A DNA stretch of 64,000 nt, taken from Triatoma infestans. Taxonomy: Eukaryota > Arthropoda > Insecta > Hemiptera > Reduviidae. The notes below the pieces were generated by a model. That model searched no databases. It saw only the letters and a list, made by a program, of their open reading frames with translations, and was not told the DNA's origin. The DNA is taken from NCBI GenBank assembly GCA_011037195.1, contig JAAEAF010000186.1:164112-228111 (forward strand), given 5' to 3'. Below are positions 25,950-37,700 of the stretch, one piece after another. A program made the translations under genes and the position numbers. How positions within the stretch are numbered: the first letter of the stretch is position 1; every line of letters starts with the position of its first letter.

Positions 25950-26906
25950 AGTGAGAGGTTGTGAGAGAGTCAGAAATGAAAAATCAGAAAATTATCAGTA
26001 ATACCCAGAATTACTGATATGAAAGTTTTGGTCAAATTCAACTATGCTTGGTTTTTCGCAATTTAAAAAAAACTAATCCAATTATTTTCATCAGAGACAT
26101 TTTCCGTGGTAGCCTGCTTCATTTTGTGGTCATCGACCGGTTTCGGGCGTTCGCCCATCTTCAGGATGCGTTTTTCAGACAGTGTGCCAACACAGACTCG
26201 TACAGAGACTTAGTTTCTTCAAAATTTGTACAGCGACTACCAAGATTTATGCCTTTCAGGTCTAAGGACTTGATTGTAAGGGTTCTAACAGACTTTACTT
26301 CATTATGTGATTCCAAATAATATTAAGTGCAATAAAATGTGTAGTAAAGGTTCCAAGTTTTAAATAATTGTGTCTAGTGGAAGTTGAGCAGTGTAGTAAG
26401 AGAAAAGTCTCTTGTGACGGTATAACAATTGATTTATTTTTATAAGCCAGAGGAAGTCCTCACTTTCTAATGATATTCAAGTTCAGTAGAAGTGCATTCA
26501 GAAATACTGTTTATTTTCTTGGAATTGAAATGCATTATCAAACTTTTTTTTTCTCACTACGATAGATAGTAAGTTATCATAAGGAGATTAAAACAATTTT
26601 AATTCTACGTTTTTAAAGCTTATTTTTATTTTACATTTTCAGATAGACGTTTGGGCAATGGGTGTGATCTTGTATATAATGTTATGCGGGTTTCCGCCAT
26701 TTGTTAGTCCAAATAATGATCAAGAAGAGTTATTTGACGATATTCTTAATGGACAATATGGTTTTCCATCGCCATATTGGGACGATGTTTCAGAATTGGC
26801 ACGTGATCTCATTTCACATATGCTCCAATCAAATCCAGAAGTTAGATTTTCTGCTGAGGATGTATTAGACCATCCTTGGTTTGAAGTATCATCTCATTCC
26901 CATTAG
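12096..26906 (+). CDS. DCLK: Doublecortin-like Ser/Thr protein kinase (DCLK), complete
   Basis: Eight coding exons join in phase: 12096-12773, 13306-13402, 14443-14529, 16297-16456, 16527-16704, 19195-19341, 20626-20772 and 26643-26906 (TAG), giving 585 residues. DCX domain 1 is at about residues 48-135 ([27 protein letters not shown]). DCX domain 2 is at about 168-255 ([10 protein letters not shown], then [16 protein letters not shown]). The kinase is at about 320-582 with glycine loop GDGNFAVV, lysine [42 protein letters not shown] and a C-lobe ending HPWFEV, so all catalytic residues are present. DCLK proteins bind and stabilise microtubules through the DCX domains and are CaMK-family kinases, prominent in neurons. 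The tail after the kinase is only about 7 residues, shorter than in vertebrate DCLK1. TTTTTAAG just before the ATG could be a splice acceptor for a 5'UTR intron. A polyadenylation signal AATAAA is at 27282-27287. Confidence 0.9.
12924..12962 (+). promoter_or_regulatory. Candidate alternative first coding exon of DCLK
   Basis: An ATG in good context (GCACCATGT) opens 13 codons ([13 protein letters not shown]). These end exactly at a consensus donor, ACT|GTAAGT, in phase 0. The next DCLK exon (13306) also begins in phase 0. Splicing would give an isoform lacking DCX1 and most of DCX2 but keeping the kinase, as known for short DCLK1 forms of vertebrates. An in-frame ATG also lies at 12912. No transcript evidence is available here. 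Confidence 0.4.
14194..14349 (-). mobile_element. 156-bp TIR element with degenerate hammerhead-like core
   Basis: The perfect 15-bp ends ATCAGAGATATTTTC and GAAAATATCTCTGAT define the element. On the minus strand it contains CTGATGA, a GGG...CCC stem, GGTA in place of GAAA, and CCGGCC. Relatives at 26.1, 38.1 and 53.95 kb share the interior TTTTGCT...GCAAG and the downstream GACCACAAAA and GAAAATATCTCTGAT blocks. It lies in a DCLK intron. No clear target duplication is visible. Confidence 0.6.
15625..15775 (+). mobile_element. tRNA-derived SINE (family A), 5' part
   Basis: A tRNA-like head (ATCAGCTCAGTGGTAGAGAT, then GGTCGAGTCC as box B) is followed by the family tail CTACCCTCAGATTTTCT. Its body is truncated compared with the 54.04-kb copy. 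It is not a tRNA gene, because no acceptor stem closes. It is intronic in DCLK. Confidence 0.65.
16026..16238 (-). mobile_element. tRNA-derived SINE (family A)
   Basis: This is the reverse complement of the family A consensus: GGTCGTTGGCGCTCGGAGCC (3' part), GTGTTCTCTCGTTGCAGACA and, at the 5' end, a box-A-like AGTGGTTAGCGTACTGG. It is preceded by a TTA microsatellite. It is intronic in DCLK, 60 bp before the exon at 16297. Confidence 0.7.
16945..17053 (+). repeat. Two-copy tandem duplication of about 52 bp
   Basis: AATCGTGCAGTTTTCAG, AGGTCTCATTCATGGGAGAG and AAGGTGAAAATG appear twice in succession with few differences. It lies in a DCLK intron. Confidence 0.75.
17985..18930 (+). repeat. Unclassified interspersed repeat (family R)
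   Basis: It begins TTTACTTCCTCTTGCACC with a foldback to AGGAAGTA, followed by ACGATCGTATCAAAT and ATGTTTTTAGCGAATG. It ends near GTGAGTGTTTCAGACC. The opposite-strand copy at 34265-35205 shows the same order (hairpin, GCGATCGTGCCAGAT, ATGTTTTTAGCGAATGAA, ... TGTGAGTGTTTCACGACC). It has no coding potential. Its superfamily is unknown. Confidence 0.6.
20060..20150 (+). mobile_element. SINE family A, 3' fragment
   Basis: GTCTGTAACGAGAGAACAGT, GCTCCGGGCGCAAATGACTA and GTTGACGCGCCTTAA match the 3' half of family A, followed by an A-rich tail. Confidence 0.65.
20270..20512 (-). mobile_element. tRNA-derived SINE (family A), full length
   Basis: Full family A order on the minus strand: the box A region (GCTAAGTGGTTAGTGTACTG), box B (GGGTTCGAGTCC), then the 3' body ending GACGCGCCTTAAATTAA. 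It inserts about 110 bp upstream of the DCLK exon at 20626. Confidence 0.75.
21036..21112. repeat. Compound microsatellite
   Basis: (CT)n, (CTAT)n and (AT)n runs in series are followed by AG-rich sequence that can fold back on the CT tract. It lies in the last DCLK intron. Confidence 0.9.
21500..22700 (-). pseudogene. Non-LTR reverse transcriptase remnant
   Basis: On the minus strand, RT-like text reads [35 protein letters not shown], then [17 protein letters not shown] (motif B, GLRQGCPLSP type). In another frame it reads [16 protein letters not shown], where the catalytic YADD is degraded to YAYD. Several frames are needed, so it is dead. The motif form suggests a RTE/craft-type LINE unlike LINE copies 1 and 2. 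It lies in the last DCLK intron. Confidence 0.65.
22800..23015. repeat. ATT microsatellite and TTTATTTGGTATAAAAATAA minisatellite
   Basis: Several direct repeats of TTTGGTATAAAAATAATTTA separated by TTTATTTAT lie at about 22840-23000, after an (ATT)n run near 22810-22830. Confidence 0.85.
23217..25620 (+). mobile_element. R1/LOA-type non-LTR retrotransposon remnant (LINE copy 2) with tandem 5' units
   Basis: The 5' region has two tandem units of about 230 bp (from 23221 and 23450), each with CCCGTCGTAAGAGGCGACCA, TTTTCCGGGTACAGCTATAG and AGGCAGGCGCTGCGG, plus a partial third. ORF2 pieces follow: [37 protein letters not shown], a broken RNase H zone and a Cys-rich end ([13 protein letters not shown] near 25389). 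The text parallels LINE copy 1, so it is the same family. RT motifs A and B are absent, so this is a deleted copy. It fills much of the last DCLK intron. Confidence 0.78.
25863..25952. repeat. LINE snippet plus (TA)n(TG)n microsatellite
   Basis: CTGGTAGAGGAAAGGACGGT at 25863 repeats 24563-24590 of LINE copy 2. It is followed by (TA)n and (GT)n tracts at 25905-25950. Confidence 0.7.
26088..26215 (-). ncRNA. Hammerhead-ribozyme-like repeat, best preserved core
   Basis: Read on the minus strand: CTGAAGA (26164-26158), a U, stem II GGGCG-AA-CGCCC, GAAA (26144-26141), then CCGGTC. A15.1-C..G-U16.1 closes a two-base-pair stem III within ACCGGU, and C17 is 26135. Stem I pairs CAUC (26168-26165) with GAUG (26134-26131). 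All conserved core bases of the CUGANGA...GAAA...UH motif are present. One extra U lies between A9 and stem II. The tiny palindromic stem III suggests dimeric folding, as described for Penelope-like elements. It sits about 430 bp upstream of the last DCLK exon, antisense to the gene. Confidence 0.55.
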
Positions 26907-28171
26907 CAAAATATTTTACCACCATGAAATGGGGGATGAAAATTCTTGTTTAAACAACGAGGGCATTTATGAGGCTACTTTAACCCCATTATTGAGTGAA
27001 GATGGAAATGGATTTGTGAGTAGATAAAAAAAAAAAATATAAGGAATATTATATACAAATATTTATTTAAAAAACAACAATGATGTTGATAATAATTTAT
27101 TCTCTAGTAAACGAAGAAAAAGTAAAAGAATTAATCAGTATTCAACCTGGATCAGAAAAATTAAATACCATTTTTTTCGGTCCTTGTTTCCCTTCATAAG
27201 ACTTTGTGATCTTAAGGATTCCATAATGTAATACAATAATTTGTATATATTTATTATATTATTTAAACAAATCATTGTACAAATAAACAATGTAAATTAT
27301 AAAATATTAGAGTATAGTTTATGAAGTAAATGCAAAATGGCCAATTTTTTGAGATTGTTATTTATTTATAGTTTATTATAATTTGTAATATATTATTTTG
27401 ATATAAATTAATTACCGAATAAAAAATAGATATTAAGAATAAATACGAAATGCAGTTTATTGAAGCAAATGAAATACTGTTATATTCTAGAAGATATATA
27501 AAATTTCGAAGTATTCTACATAAAAAGACTAAATCAAATATTATTATGCTCATCTCTCGACTCCTTTCTTAATTTATTTATTGCTAGGTTTGCAATTTTT
27601 TATTTTCAAAAAGTTATTACTTGTATTATATGTAGAAATGAGAGGCAATATAAATAGTTTAATATATTTATAAATGATGTTAAAACATTTTTTTTTTTTT
27701 TTTTTTTTTTTTTTTGTAATAGTAAAGGAAGTTTTAATTACATATTTGATTTCTATTAGATGTATTTTTAATATTAAATCGAGAAAGCAAAAATTCGTCG
27801 TCTTTCTGCAAAACTCAGGTCCTTAAGTTTTCAAATGTTAACTTACTAACATTAACAAAAAATAAAAAGAAAAGAAAAAAAGACCATTGTTCGTCCAACA
27901 ACACTTTAAGGCTTTTTGTGTAAATCAAAATAAAATTATTGCTACATATCGCGTCTTTTTTTTTGGAGCCGATTATTTAAATAGAAATTTGTCCACGCTC
28001 ACAGGTTCAAAAATACAAAATTTACGAAAATAAAAAAAAGAAAAGATAATAAATAGAGATAGGTAGCTTCAGAATATTACAAGACACACATTATTGTGTC
28101 GTATTTTTGTAGAGTTTTCTCTTTTGTTTACACACAAGTGCCTTCTTATAAAATCATCACCCTCCTCCATC

Positions 28172-28301
28172 AAAAAAATGAAATTTTAATTTCTATATAT
28201 CTCTCGCATATGAAAAGTATACAGATGTACGGTCATCCTTTCTTGTTTTTTTGTTTTCATTTTTATATGAAAGCATACATGGACTTTTGTAACGTGACTG
28301 A
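28172..28301 (+). repeat. 130-bp direct repeat, copy 1
   Basis: AAAATGAAATTTTAATTTCT, CTCTCGCATATGAAA and TGGACTTTTGTAACGTG match the copy at 29412-29541 at nearly every base. The flanks are unrelated. Confidence 0.85.
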
Positions 28302-29089
28302 ACTATTGCAAAATGTTTTTAAAAATTCGGTGAGAACGAGAAATAAAAAACTACATTTTTCGTCATCATGACCTGGGTATTTTTCATTTTTATAAATTAA
28401 CCTATAATTTTTTTTTTCAATCCTATACAATTCAGGGCTTTAGGCGATATGTGGACATATGGTCATATGACAAGGAGGCGATCTCGCTGGATTTTTTTTT
28501 CTCTTTTTCTTCAATCGACTCAAATTATGAAAGTAATAAATCTTATATTTACTTTCGGACAGCATATCGCTAGCTGTTTTTTCTCAACCGAGCGACTTAC
28601 TTTGCGTTGTGTAATATGCGCATGCAAATTAGTGAGTCATGCATTTAACACAGCACGTACAATACATTTAACTGCTTTCTGATTCTGCTTTATCTCCGAA
28701 TTTACGTTATCCGACAAATATCGTTTCCGTTAAGAAACGTAAGGTTTTTATGTTCCCCGAACGAACAGTTTCCGTTATGGGGAGTATCTGTTAGCTCTTT
28801 TAGTCAGTATAATTTTTCAGATTTCGTTCCAAAGAATGGTTTTTGCTTATCTCTATAATTTTCGTAATTAATTTTTTTCATAACTGTAGGATTACTGCTA
28901 TCATTAGATTATTTCTTTTGATTTTTTTTATTATTAAATTATAAATGTGCCATTAAAAATCATTTCTAGTTCCTTATAATTAATTAAAATAAAATTATGT
29001 AAATTTAGTTGTCCTTCATGACAAAAAGTTTTGAAATCTTTTCTCACGGAGTTTCACAAAAAAGCCCCCCTTAATTTTATTATATTAAA

Positions 29090-29405
29090 TGTGGGTGCCT
29101 GAGACCTAAGCCAATTGGCTTTTATCCCCCAAATCATCCCTCTAATTGGTCTCCCCCGGCAGTCGACCGATCTGTCTACAATATCCTCCAATCCAACCCT
29201 CCTAGGCTTATCCGTGAGAGTGAGACTCTCCCAAAAATCCGAAACCTAGGCCAGCAAAACAGGGACACTGACATAAATAGAGTGATACACCGTTGCCCAA
29301 CTCCATCATCATAATTCTGACATACGGCACTAGACGTCCTCTGCCTTTCACTGCTCTCTAATCCCGCACGTCCGGGAACCCAGAAGCTGCACTTTGGCCT
29401 AGTGA
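29090..29405 (-). pseudogene. LINE ORF2 3'-end fragment
   Basis: On the minus strand it reads CQCPCFAGLGFGFLGESHSHG and TKGD-like text interrupted by stops. It resembles the Cys/His-containing C-terminal end of R1-type ORF2 (CPALAGLR form). It is isolated from any RT domain. Confidence 0.5.
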
Positions 29406-29411
29406 GCTAAG

Positions 29412-29541
29412 TCAAAAAAATGAAATTTTAATTTCTATACATCTCTCGCATATGAAAGTATACAGATGTACGGTCATTCTTTCTTATGTTTTTTTTTTCA
29501 TTTTTATATGAAAGTATACATGGACTTTTGTAACGTGCTTA
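29412..29541 (+). repeat. 130-bp direct repeat, copy 2
   Basis: Second copy of the unit at 28172-28301, 1.24 kb away in the same orientation. The LINE fragment 29090-29405 lies just before it. Confidence 0.85.
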
Positions 29542-31771
29542 AGTCTTCTCCTACATTCGCCCACCCATACCGACACCAACACGGCTTACTCAGAGCCCTC
29601 AGTGCGGCTCTGAAGATGACTTCAGAGAATATCCGCATCTCTTCCCCCCTTAATTTTAGCGTTCCTTGTTTATTTCAAAATCATCAACTTTTTCAAAACG
29701 GGCAAATAAGTTAAGAGAAGGTAAATTGATAAGTTTATGACAACTGATACAACTCATAAATGGCGACATAAATGTGGAATATCTCTGTACTTAGTGAATT
29801 CCAAGAAGGGACTCATAACCCATTTACTCACTCATACCTCTTTTTCGTGAAATATTTTTATATAAGCTCACATGTTGTCCAGCTTGCGGACTCAGGCCTA
29901 TTCAAAAATCGGTATTTTCAATTGTTTAATTAAAGTACGTATTTGTTTTATGTTGTATAATCTTTTCATGTACTTACGTTTGTTTCAATCGTTTGCTCTT
30001 AGTAACCCCAAGTCCTGATGATGACAAAATAAATTTTTAAAGCTTAATTATCAGCACTTATTGTATTTAACATTTAGACCGTTACATGCTTAAACATCCT
30101 GCTAAAAATATAAAGATATTTCGAATAGCATAATAAAAATTGATTCTAAATCAATATGCTTCCTTATAATAAGTTGGTTTTGTTTTTCATAATTAAATAG
30201 ATTTATATTCCAGTTTAAACTTCCACAATTTTTTGTTAAAAAGAAATTTTAAATATTAACTTGAAGACATGAAGAAAAACAAAAGAGCATTTATAACAAA
30301 TGACTTGCCTGAATTATGTATTTAATTTCTAAGGAACTGAATTTTTTTATAGTAAATACAATAATAGCTATTTAAATATATAGTGCATATATTACAAAAG
30401 AATTACATAAGATTATGAAAGATTGGCTTCAAGATGTGAGTTATATTAGTAAAGCGGTTACCTAGTAAAAAACAATAAATATCATTAACTTTATGCTTAG
30501 TAATAGGTAAAACATATATGTTAAGTATATAGAATTATCAATTAATTATAGATTACGTCAAATGTTATGTACCAAGTTGTTTTTAATTTAATTCTTTTAC
30601 CATCATTTATTTGCAATTTTAAATATGATTCTGTGTTAAAAGCGTGAAATTGTATTGAGTGTCCGATTGGAATAAATTTATGAAAAGATATTAGTTGTTG
30701 ATGTATACTATTTTCCATTACATATTTTTTATAAATCTTAATGTTTAATTTTTAATTTGTTTCATCATACTTAAAATACTGCTTACCTTAAAAAATAGTT
30801 TTACAAAGATTTTCTAAATTTTATAAGTCCTTGAAACTTGGGTGATGATTTGTAATCTTTTTATGGTACAGCAAGTAGTCATTCAGTAAATCATTTTCTC
30901 TATTTTAGTTTTCGAGGCAAGTTTGAAAACGCAAAAATTGAAACTTATGAAAATAATCTTCAGTTTCGGAATATATAAAATATAATGCAACATGAAATCG
31001 GCAATGTTCGCATCATTATTATTTTTTTTTTTTTTACTTTCTCTTGCCGCTTATAATTTATGTATTGCATACATGCCAGATTAAAATATGCATGCCTGAA
31101 TAGAACGCATATATTCAAAATTAAAGTTTTGGATTTCTGATATAAGGTCAGATATTGTACAGCTTGCGGACCCAGCCCTATTAAACAATCTGTATTTTCA
31201 ATTGCTTAGTTAACATATTTGTTTTAGTCACCATGCCTTTCATGTACTTAACTTAGGTTTGTTTTACAACCTAAGCCTTAGGCAAGTTTTAATACTAATT
31301 TAATACCAGGTGAATGATCTGATGAGATATGAAAATGAAAAGAATGTATTGAAAATATTTAATGTTTTTTTTCCTTTTTTTTTCTCTTAGCAGTATCGTA
31401 TTTAATAATATTCTAAAAGAAGGTTAGAAATTCAAAGCAATCTCTATTATATTTTGTTATTTGAAGCTTGGTTCAGGATATCCATTTGTTTTCTAAACAA
31501 ATTACATCAGTATGCAACTACAGTTCAATAAGCTGTAGTATAGATCAAAAACAGTGTATTGTCTAATTAATTTTTTAAATCCTTTAATGAGTCACATTTT
31601 TACTTTTTCTAGAAATTTTCATACTTTCATTTTTTTCAGAGAAGTGCAATAATGAAAACTTATACTCATTTCCTAAACGTTTTTTAGTACTGTCGTAGGT
31701 GAAAATTCCCCACCTGGAAAATCAAGATATAATTCTCTGCGGACTTTGATTACTTGTATTATCTTTATAGG

Positions 31772-34700
31772 TTAATGGTAACATTTCATTCCGAAATGAA
31801 ACGGAAAATACTTTAAATTATAAACATAAAAGTATATAATAAAATTCCAGTAATTTTCATACCCTGAATCCGCATCTCCACAATATTCATACAAAAGCCA
31901 AATAATAATTGTTGCACAAATAATCCAAAAAATTATGTAAATTACTTTTACTATTATTACTGTTGCTCCTTCAAATTCTAAAAAAAAAAAATACATTATT
32001 ACATTAAAAATTATCATTTGAAATATGATCTTTACTTCGGTAAAGGATTAGGTTTATATTATCATCATAGCGATATTCATATATTGCCAATATTCAAAAG
32101 TTTTCTGATAATGAGTTTATTTTTGTCAGTAGTTTCTGCCTAAGTAAAAATTATAAGAGGCCAGGATCCTATTCTTTTTATTTTGCAATCTATAACCCCG
32201 TTAAACTTAGGCTCTGTTTAAAATATTCCTACCACCGAGCATTCACATACCACGAGGACATTCAATACAAATTTAGTTATATAGAATTATTATTTGATTT
32301 GTATTCTAGTTTTGAAATGACCGCATGCCAAAACCGAAACTATCCTTGAGTACAAACATCTAATATACCTAATCTATATAAGACAGTATAATGCCACTTG
32401 CATTCATGCTAATTCATCTATTCTAGACAAAAATATTAATAAATTCGTTTAAATGCTGATTCTAGGCTAGTAAGGGACTCATTTTTAACTCTATAACCAA
32501 TTTCGCCATGTTTTATACTTTAACCAAATGTGAGAAATAACTAAGCAAATTGCAACTATTTTTATTCCTTTAATTTTTGTTTTCTTAAGTAAAATTTTGC
32601 AGTCTCGTTTCCAGATTTTGTGTCATTTTTGTAATGTTTCATAAAATATTAAACATTTTACTTTAGTATATTAAAAACATTATAATATTCAAAAATGCTG
32701 ACGTGGTTTTTTTTTTTAAGATCACCAAATTATTTGACAAGCAAACGTAAAACATTAATGTCCTTAAAAACAATGGTTTCTATGTGTGCCTAACCTACTG
32801 CGGCTTAGCTGCATTGATGTCTTTGATATCCACCACACTGTGCCCTCTTAATTAATCCCATTGGTAGCAATATACTGAGTACAATAAATATACTTTTGCT
32901 TACGGTTCAGCCTTTGATTAATACACATCATAATCGAGTTCAATAAATAAATAAATAAATATAAAATACGGGTAGATGCAGGGATTCAGAATCCATCAAT
33001 TTTGAAGTACCCCATAAGTTTCTGTATGTATTAAACTATGATAAATTACCACTATCTGCAGTAAGCAGAAGTCGTTTTTAGGAATTAGAGGAATTATTAA
33101 TTATTAAGGAGAAACAAGTACATACATCATTTCTTACCAAGGGAAGGTTGAATTACGGTAACACCATAAGTAAATAGTATTTCACTCCCATTTGATTTTT
33201 TTGGATATGGAAGCCAACAACTGTAAAAACCTTCAATTGCATCCCGAGATTTATAATGCAGGGTTCTTAGCTGAGATAGCCGATTATTATCGAAAACATC
33301 AAATTGTATATCTCTGAAAGTCAGAATCAATTGGAACCTTGAAAATATAATTTAAAAGAACTTATTTTAAAAAATAACTTCTGTATAGTAATTTCTTGTT
33401 TATAGTTTCTGAATGACCACTAGTAGCACTACGGTGTACCTTTTATTTGCCTTTCCAGAAATATTAGAAAAAAAATGGTGAGAAATAGTCATTTCGGTCA
33501 TTTCTCAATTTCTAATAAAAATATCTTCCAAGTTGGAATATTCACTTCATAATTTTATAATAATGGCGGTGAAACCGGATAATACTCCTAAATTGAAATT
33601 GCATATTAGAAGGAAACTTAACGTCATAGCAATCAGAATCTGATGAAGTAAGTTTTCCAGAAAAAATTGCGAACGTAAGTGATATATATACAAGTTTGTA
33701 AGTAAACCTTGTGTAAAGAAAATCGTTGGAGGTTTTTGAGAAAATCGCGAAAACTGAAAAACATTCATTAAAGTGGGGTACAGCTGGATAAACATTTTTA
33801 CCAAACCTTCTCGTCCTGATCCTCTGGGGGGTATCTAAAAATTTTGTCTGTTTCCTCCTGTGGAGGTGTCAACCACTTCTTCAGAAAAACTGGAATCTCT
33901 GAAATTAATCTCTTAACCACTAAACCATCCTCACATATAATAGTAGAGATAGTTGATATATGCTACTTTTTGAATTTTCTAGGAGAATTTACTTTATATC
34001 GATTACACATAGTCAAACTAGAGACATCCTCTCTAACACCATTTTACCGCTCTCAGGAGTCTTTGCCCTTAATGAAGTTTCATTTAATCATTATTAATGT
34101 TTGGGATTTGCAAACTGGAATTCTGTCAGAACGTTTTCAGCATGTTATACATTACCTTCTATATTTTGCATTAAATGTTACGATATCTTAAGTGATTTTC
34201 TGTACTCATATTTTTAATTCGGTCAAAACTAGAAATTGTCTTATGCAATATTTAACGCATTGGAATCAACCAACTATTAAAAAAATTTGGTCGTGAAACA
34301 CTCACACAGCTTTCTCTTTTAATACAATTACATATAATATGACAAAATTTCTTTAAACCCAAATTTACGTATTTGACCTATCATAAATTTTTAAGTGGTG
34401 GAGGATAAGTAACAACCTTCTAATCTCGGCAGATAGGTTGATTATTTACGGCCCAATAGAGCGCTCTAAAAACACTGATCCAACTACATGTAAAATTTGA
34501 AAATAACGCCACCAATTCCACCAACTATTCAAAATAAATTTTGAGAGAAAAATGTTTCAAATAAAAGTAATACATTTTTAATTTGTGAATTAGCATATCA
34601 AGTTTAAAGGAAATCGTTATAGTCGTTTTCGAGAAAATTCCAGAAAACTCAAAAAGCTATTATATAAAGTCGCAATTCCGGTTCACCAAATTTCTTCAAA

Positions 34701-37700
34701 TTGGAATTCTATCAATGCTTTTAAAGTGTATTAATATCATGTAGGTGGTAAAACCGCATATTATACTGAGTAGTACTTTAGAGGAATGCATAAGGCTACT
34801 GCGCCCCCAGAACCCCCCAAAGTCAATTTTTCCCGATACAAATAAAAGTGATAAGTATTTATGTGTGTAGATAGTATACGAAGTTTAAAGAAAATCGTTG
34901 GAGCCATTTTCCAGAAAATTACGAAAAACTGATGCACTAATTATACTTTCGGTTGATAGATATGGCCCTAAATCTTCGTGTCTGATGCGATGGTAGAAAC
35001 TAAACGAAATACCCTATTTGACCTTCCTGCGACTTCTAATTTTTGAGATATTCTGTTAAAACGTACACACACTTCATTCGCTAAAAACATTTTTTTCGTA
35101 TGCAGGGGATCCAAAACATGTATTTCCAGTAAAAACTCAATTTCGAAAATCTGGCACGATCGCAATATTTCTTCTTACTCGGAGGAAGAGAAAGTGATAT
35201 ACGTAATTGCAATAAAAGAGTAAGGATTTGTTGGGGCGGGTTTGTATAGTGATTATGACGATGGACTTGAAACTGGGATGTCTCCAATTCTAGTCCCGCG
35301 CGTAACTGCAAAATTAATATCCGTTTAAAAAATGTTAATACTGAAGAATATGGTTCCGCCCCGTCCTCGACATCCATTTAATTTGGCAGTTAGTCGTTAA
35401 GCCAACCAAAAATGGCATTCCTTCATTTACTTTTACTAGAAATTGTCTGTTTACACTGCATACATATACATTCAAGGTGAACAAAGCTGCGCAAAAAAGA
35501 AACAGCTCAAATTTATAAGATGAACAGAATTGATTATAATGATTTGATCAAACTATCAATTCAAATAGAAAATGTGCCAATTGTTAAGGGAAAAACCGCT
35601 TTCTTAACGTACCATGATCTTTTTTTTAAAAATCAATACTTTTATTAAACATTATAAATTCATGTTTGTGGTTTTAATATTATTTAAATTTACAATTATT
35701 AATATATTAGAACAAAACCTTGTATCATGGCTTTTGATGTCAATGGGCGTATCAAATTTTAACCAAAATGGCTGGCTTCGGTGCCAATATTGTCTAGCCA
35801 ATACATCATTACCACTCAAATCCAGATAATATAAACAGGAAAGATTTAATTGCTCCCCAAAAGGTAATTCCAGTTCGGTATAATTATCTGAAAAATAAAA
35901 GTCTATAAATATGTCTGCTTTTTTTTTTATTGTAAAAAGAGTAAAAATAATCTTTAACTGAAGAAATAAAATATTTTCTTAAAATATAATGCTGTAAGTT
36001 GTTTACATACTGGAATAGCTAACTGTTTCACTTGAAAATGGGTTTCCACCAAGTTCAATTCTAGATGGCAATGTCTCCAAATCAATAACTTGTTCATCAA
36101 TTCGTAAATAAGCAAGAGTTCCAGTCATACTGTTCATGTATTTCAAATAACTGATGTTAGTCATTTGAGTTTTCTAAAAATTAATTAAAAAAAAAATATA
36201 TAAGATAGTATAATGTAGTTGTCTGAGAAATATATTACATCACTACGAATAGATATTTATTTAAGGATAATTTTTAAAGTAAAAAAAATTCGAAATAATC
36301 AATTAATAGATGTTTAATTAATTTAACTATAAGGGGCGGGTTTAGCAGAAAGGTTGTGAACTCGGACGTATAGCAGGGGCGGTTTCCAGTTCTTCATCGC
36401 TGCCAGGGCCGGCGTATAACGACTAAATTTATATTTGTTTGAAAAATATTAATAGTAATAGTAAAATATTAATAGTTCCCCTTCTATCCACGACACCTAA
36501 TTTTTTTTTACCTTGGTAGTTAGAGATAAGGCCGGCTGAAAAATAGCTATTACTTTATTTTACACTTTTTCTTAGTCACCTTGATTAAGGGCGCCACATC
36601 TCCCAAATATATGTGATCCTTACAAGTCAGCTCCTGATCATCAATGCATTCATTCAGTCTTCTTCTTCGACCTCCATTTATTGTGAATCCTATACACTCA
36701 GTTTCATTGTAATTTACGATGACATAAGTCCAAACATCTAAATGGGAATCAGTACTGTAGTCCATTTCCGTAATACAGTCCCCAGACACCAACAGCAATG
36801 AAATACGATGAGGCTCAAATAATAAAATTAAAAAATTTGATAAATAATAATCTTTTATTAACATTACTGCACCCTCAGCTGCTTTAGTTTTCACAATTAG
36901 TTCAATCTAAAAAATGATTTCATTTGAAATAATCATGAAAAAAACAAAACAAACAAAAATTATAAATTAATTAACTGCTATATCAATAATGTTATAGATT
37001 AATAAAATTATTGAATTTTGAATGATTACATTAAACGTCTTTAAAATCCCTCTTATTTGATTGGTAATAATTGAAGAATTAAAATTTAAATGAGGTCAAC
37101 TTTAACTACATAACTTAAAGACTTTAATTCTTGAATCTTCGACTTTTTATTAAATATTGTTACATCTACTGAATGAAAGGACGAGTGACTAATAACACTT
37201 TATTAGTTAATAACAAAAACTCTCTGTTCTACTATTGCAGTTAGTAAAGCCACACTTCTTAACTTCCTCGTAAATTCTTCCTGTCTCAGTCCTTTTTACT
37301 TTTCATCCAAAATGTCTACATACCATATGTGCTCAATTCCCCATGTGATCTATTTTATATTAATTCAATGCGCAATATGATTGCTCGTGATTCGCCACAA
37401 TCTTTAGTTGCCTTTAATATTATACAACCGACAGAACCTACGCTACTGTAATGATTGGCACTTAAGTGTGAAAAGCGAGGACCCCTAAAATAATTTTCTT
37501 GGAAAAAAGTTTTAAACGAAGTATTAGATTTGCAAATAAGTACCTTAACAGTAAACTAAGTTTGAATAAACCCACTGTTATCATTATCGAAGAAATTGGA
37601 AAAATTAAAAAAAACCTTGCCAACGTTTCGACAAATATACTATCTTTGTTCAAGGCATAAAAAAATAAAAAAAAGCTATTAAATAATCTTCAAAACATAT

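Larger units (their letters stand above)
27015..31771. other. Convergent intergenic region between DCLK and the TSP1 gene
   Basis: Very AT-rich, with a pure poly-T run near 27690-27715, a 130-bp direct duplication (28172-28301 and 29412-29541) and a LINE fragment (29090-29405). A related pair of segments (GTCCAGCTTGCGGACTCAGG near 29878, GTACAGCTTGCGGACCCAGC near 31157) is also found beside the hammerhead-like copy at 43.37 kb. I see no further gene. Confidence 0.5.

Noticed and set aside
30010..30045. A further hammerhead copy (CCTGATGATG near 30016)
   Set aside because: The GAAA block and stem II are absent. At most it is a truncated relative.
33138..33337. Longer version of the penultimate TSP1-gene exon starting at 33337
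   Set aside because: That acceptor is out of phase with the upstream exon and opens onto a stop. The acceptor before 33313 keeps the frame.
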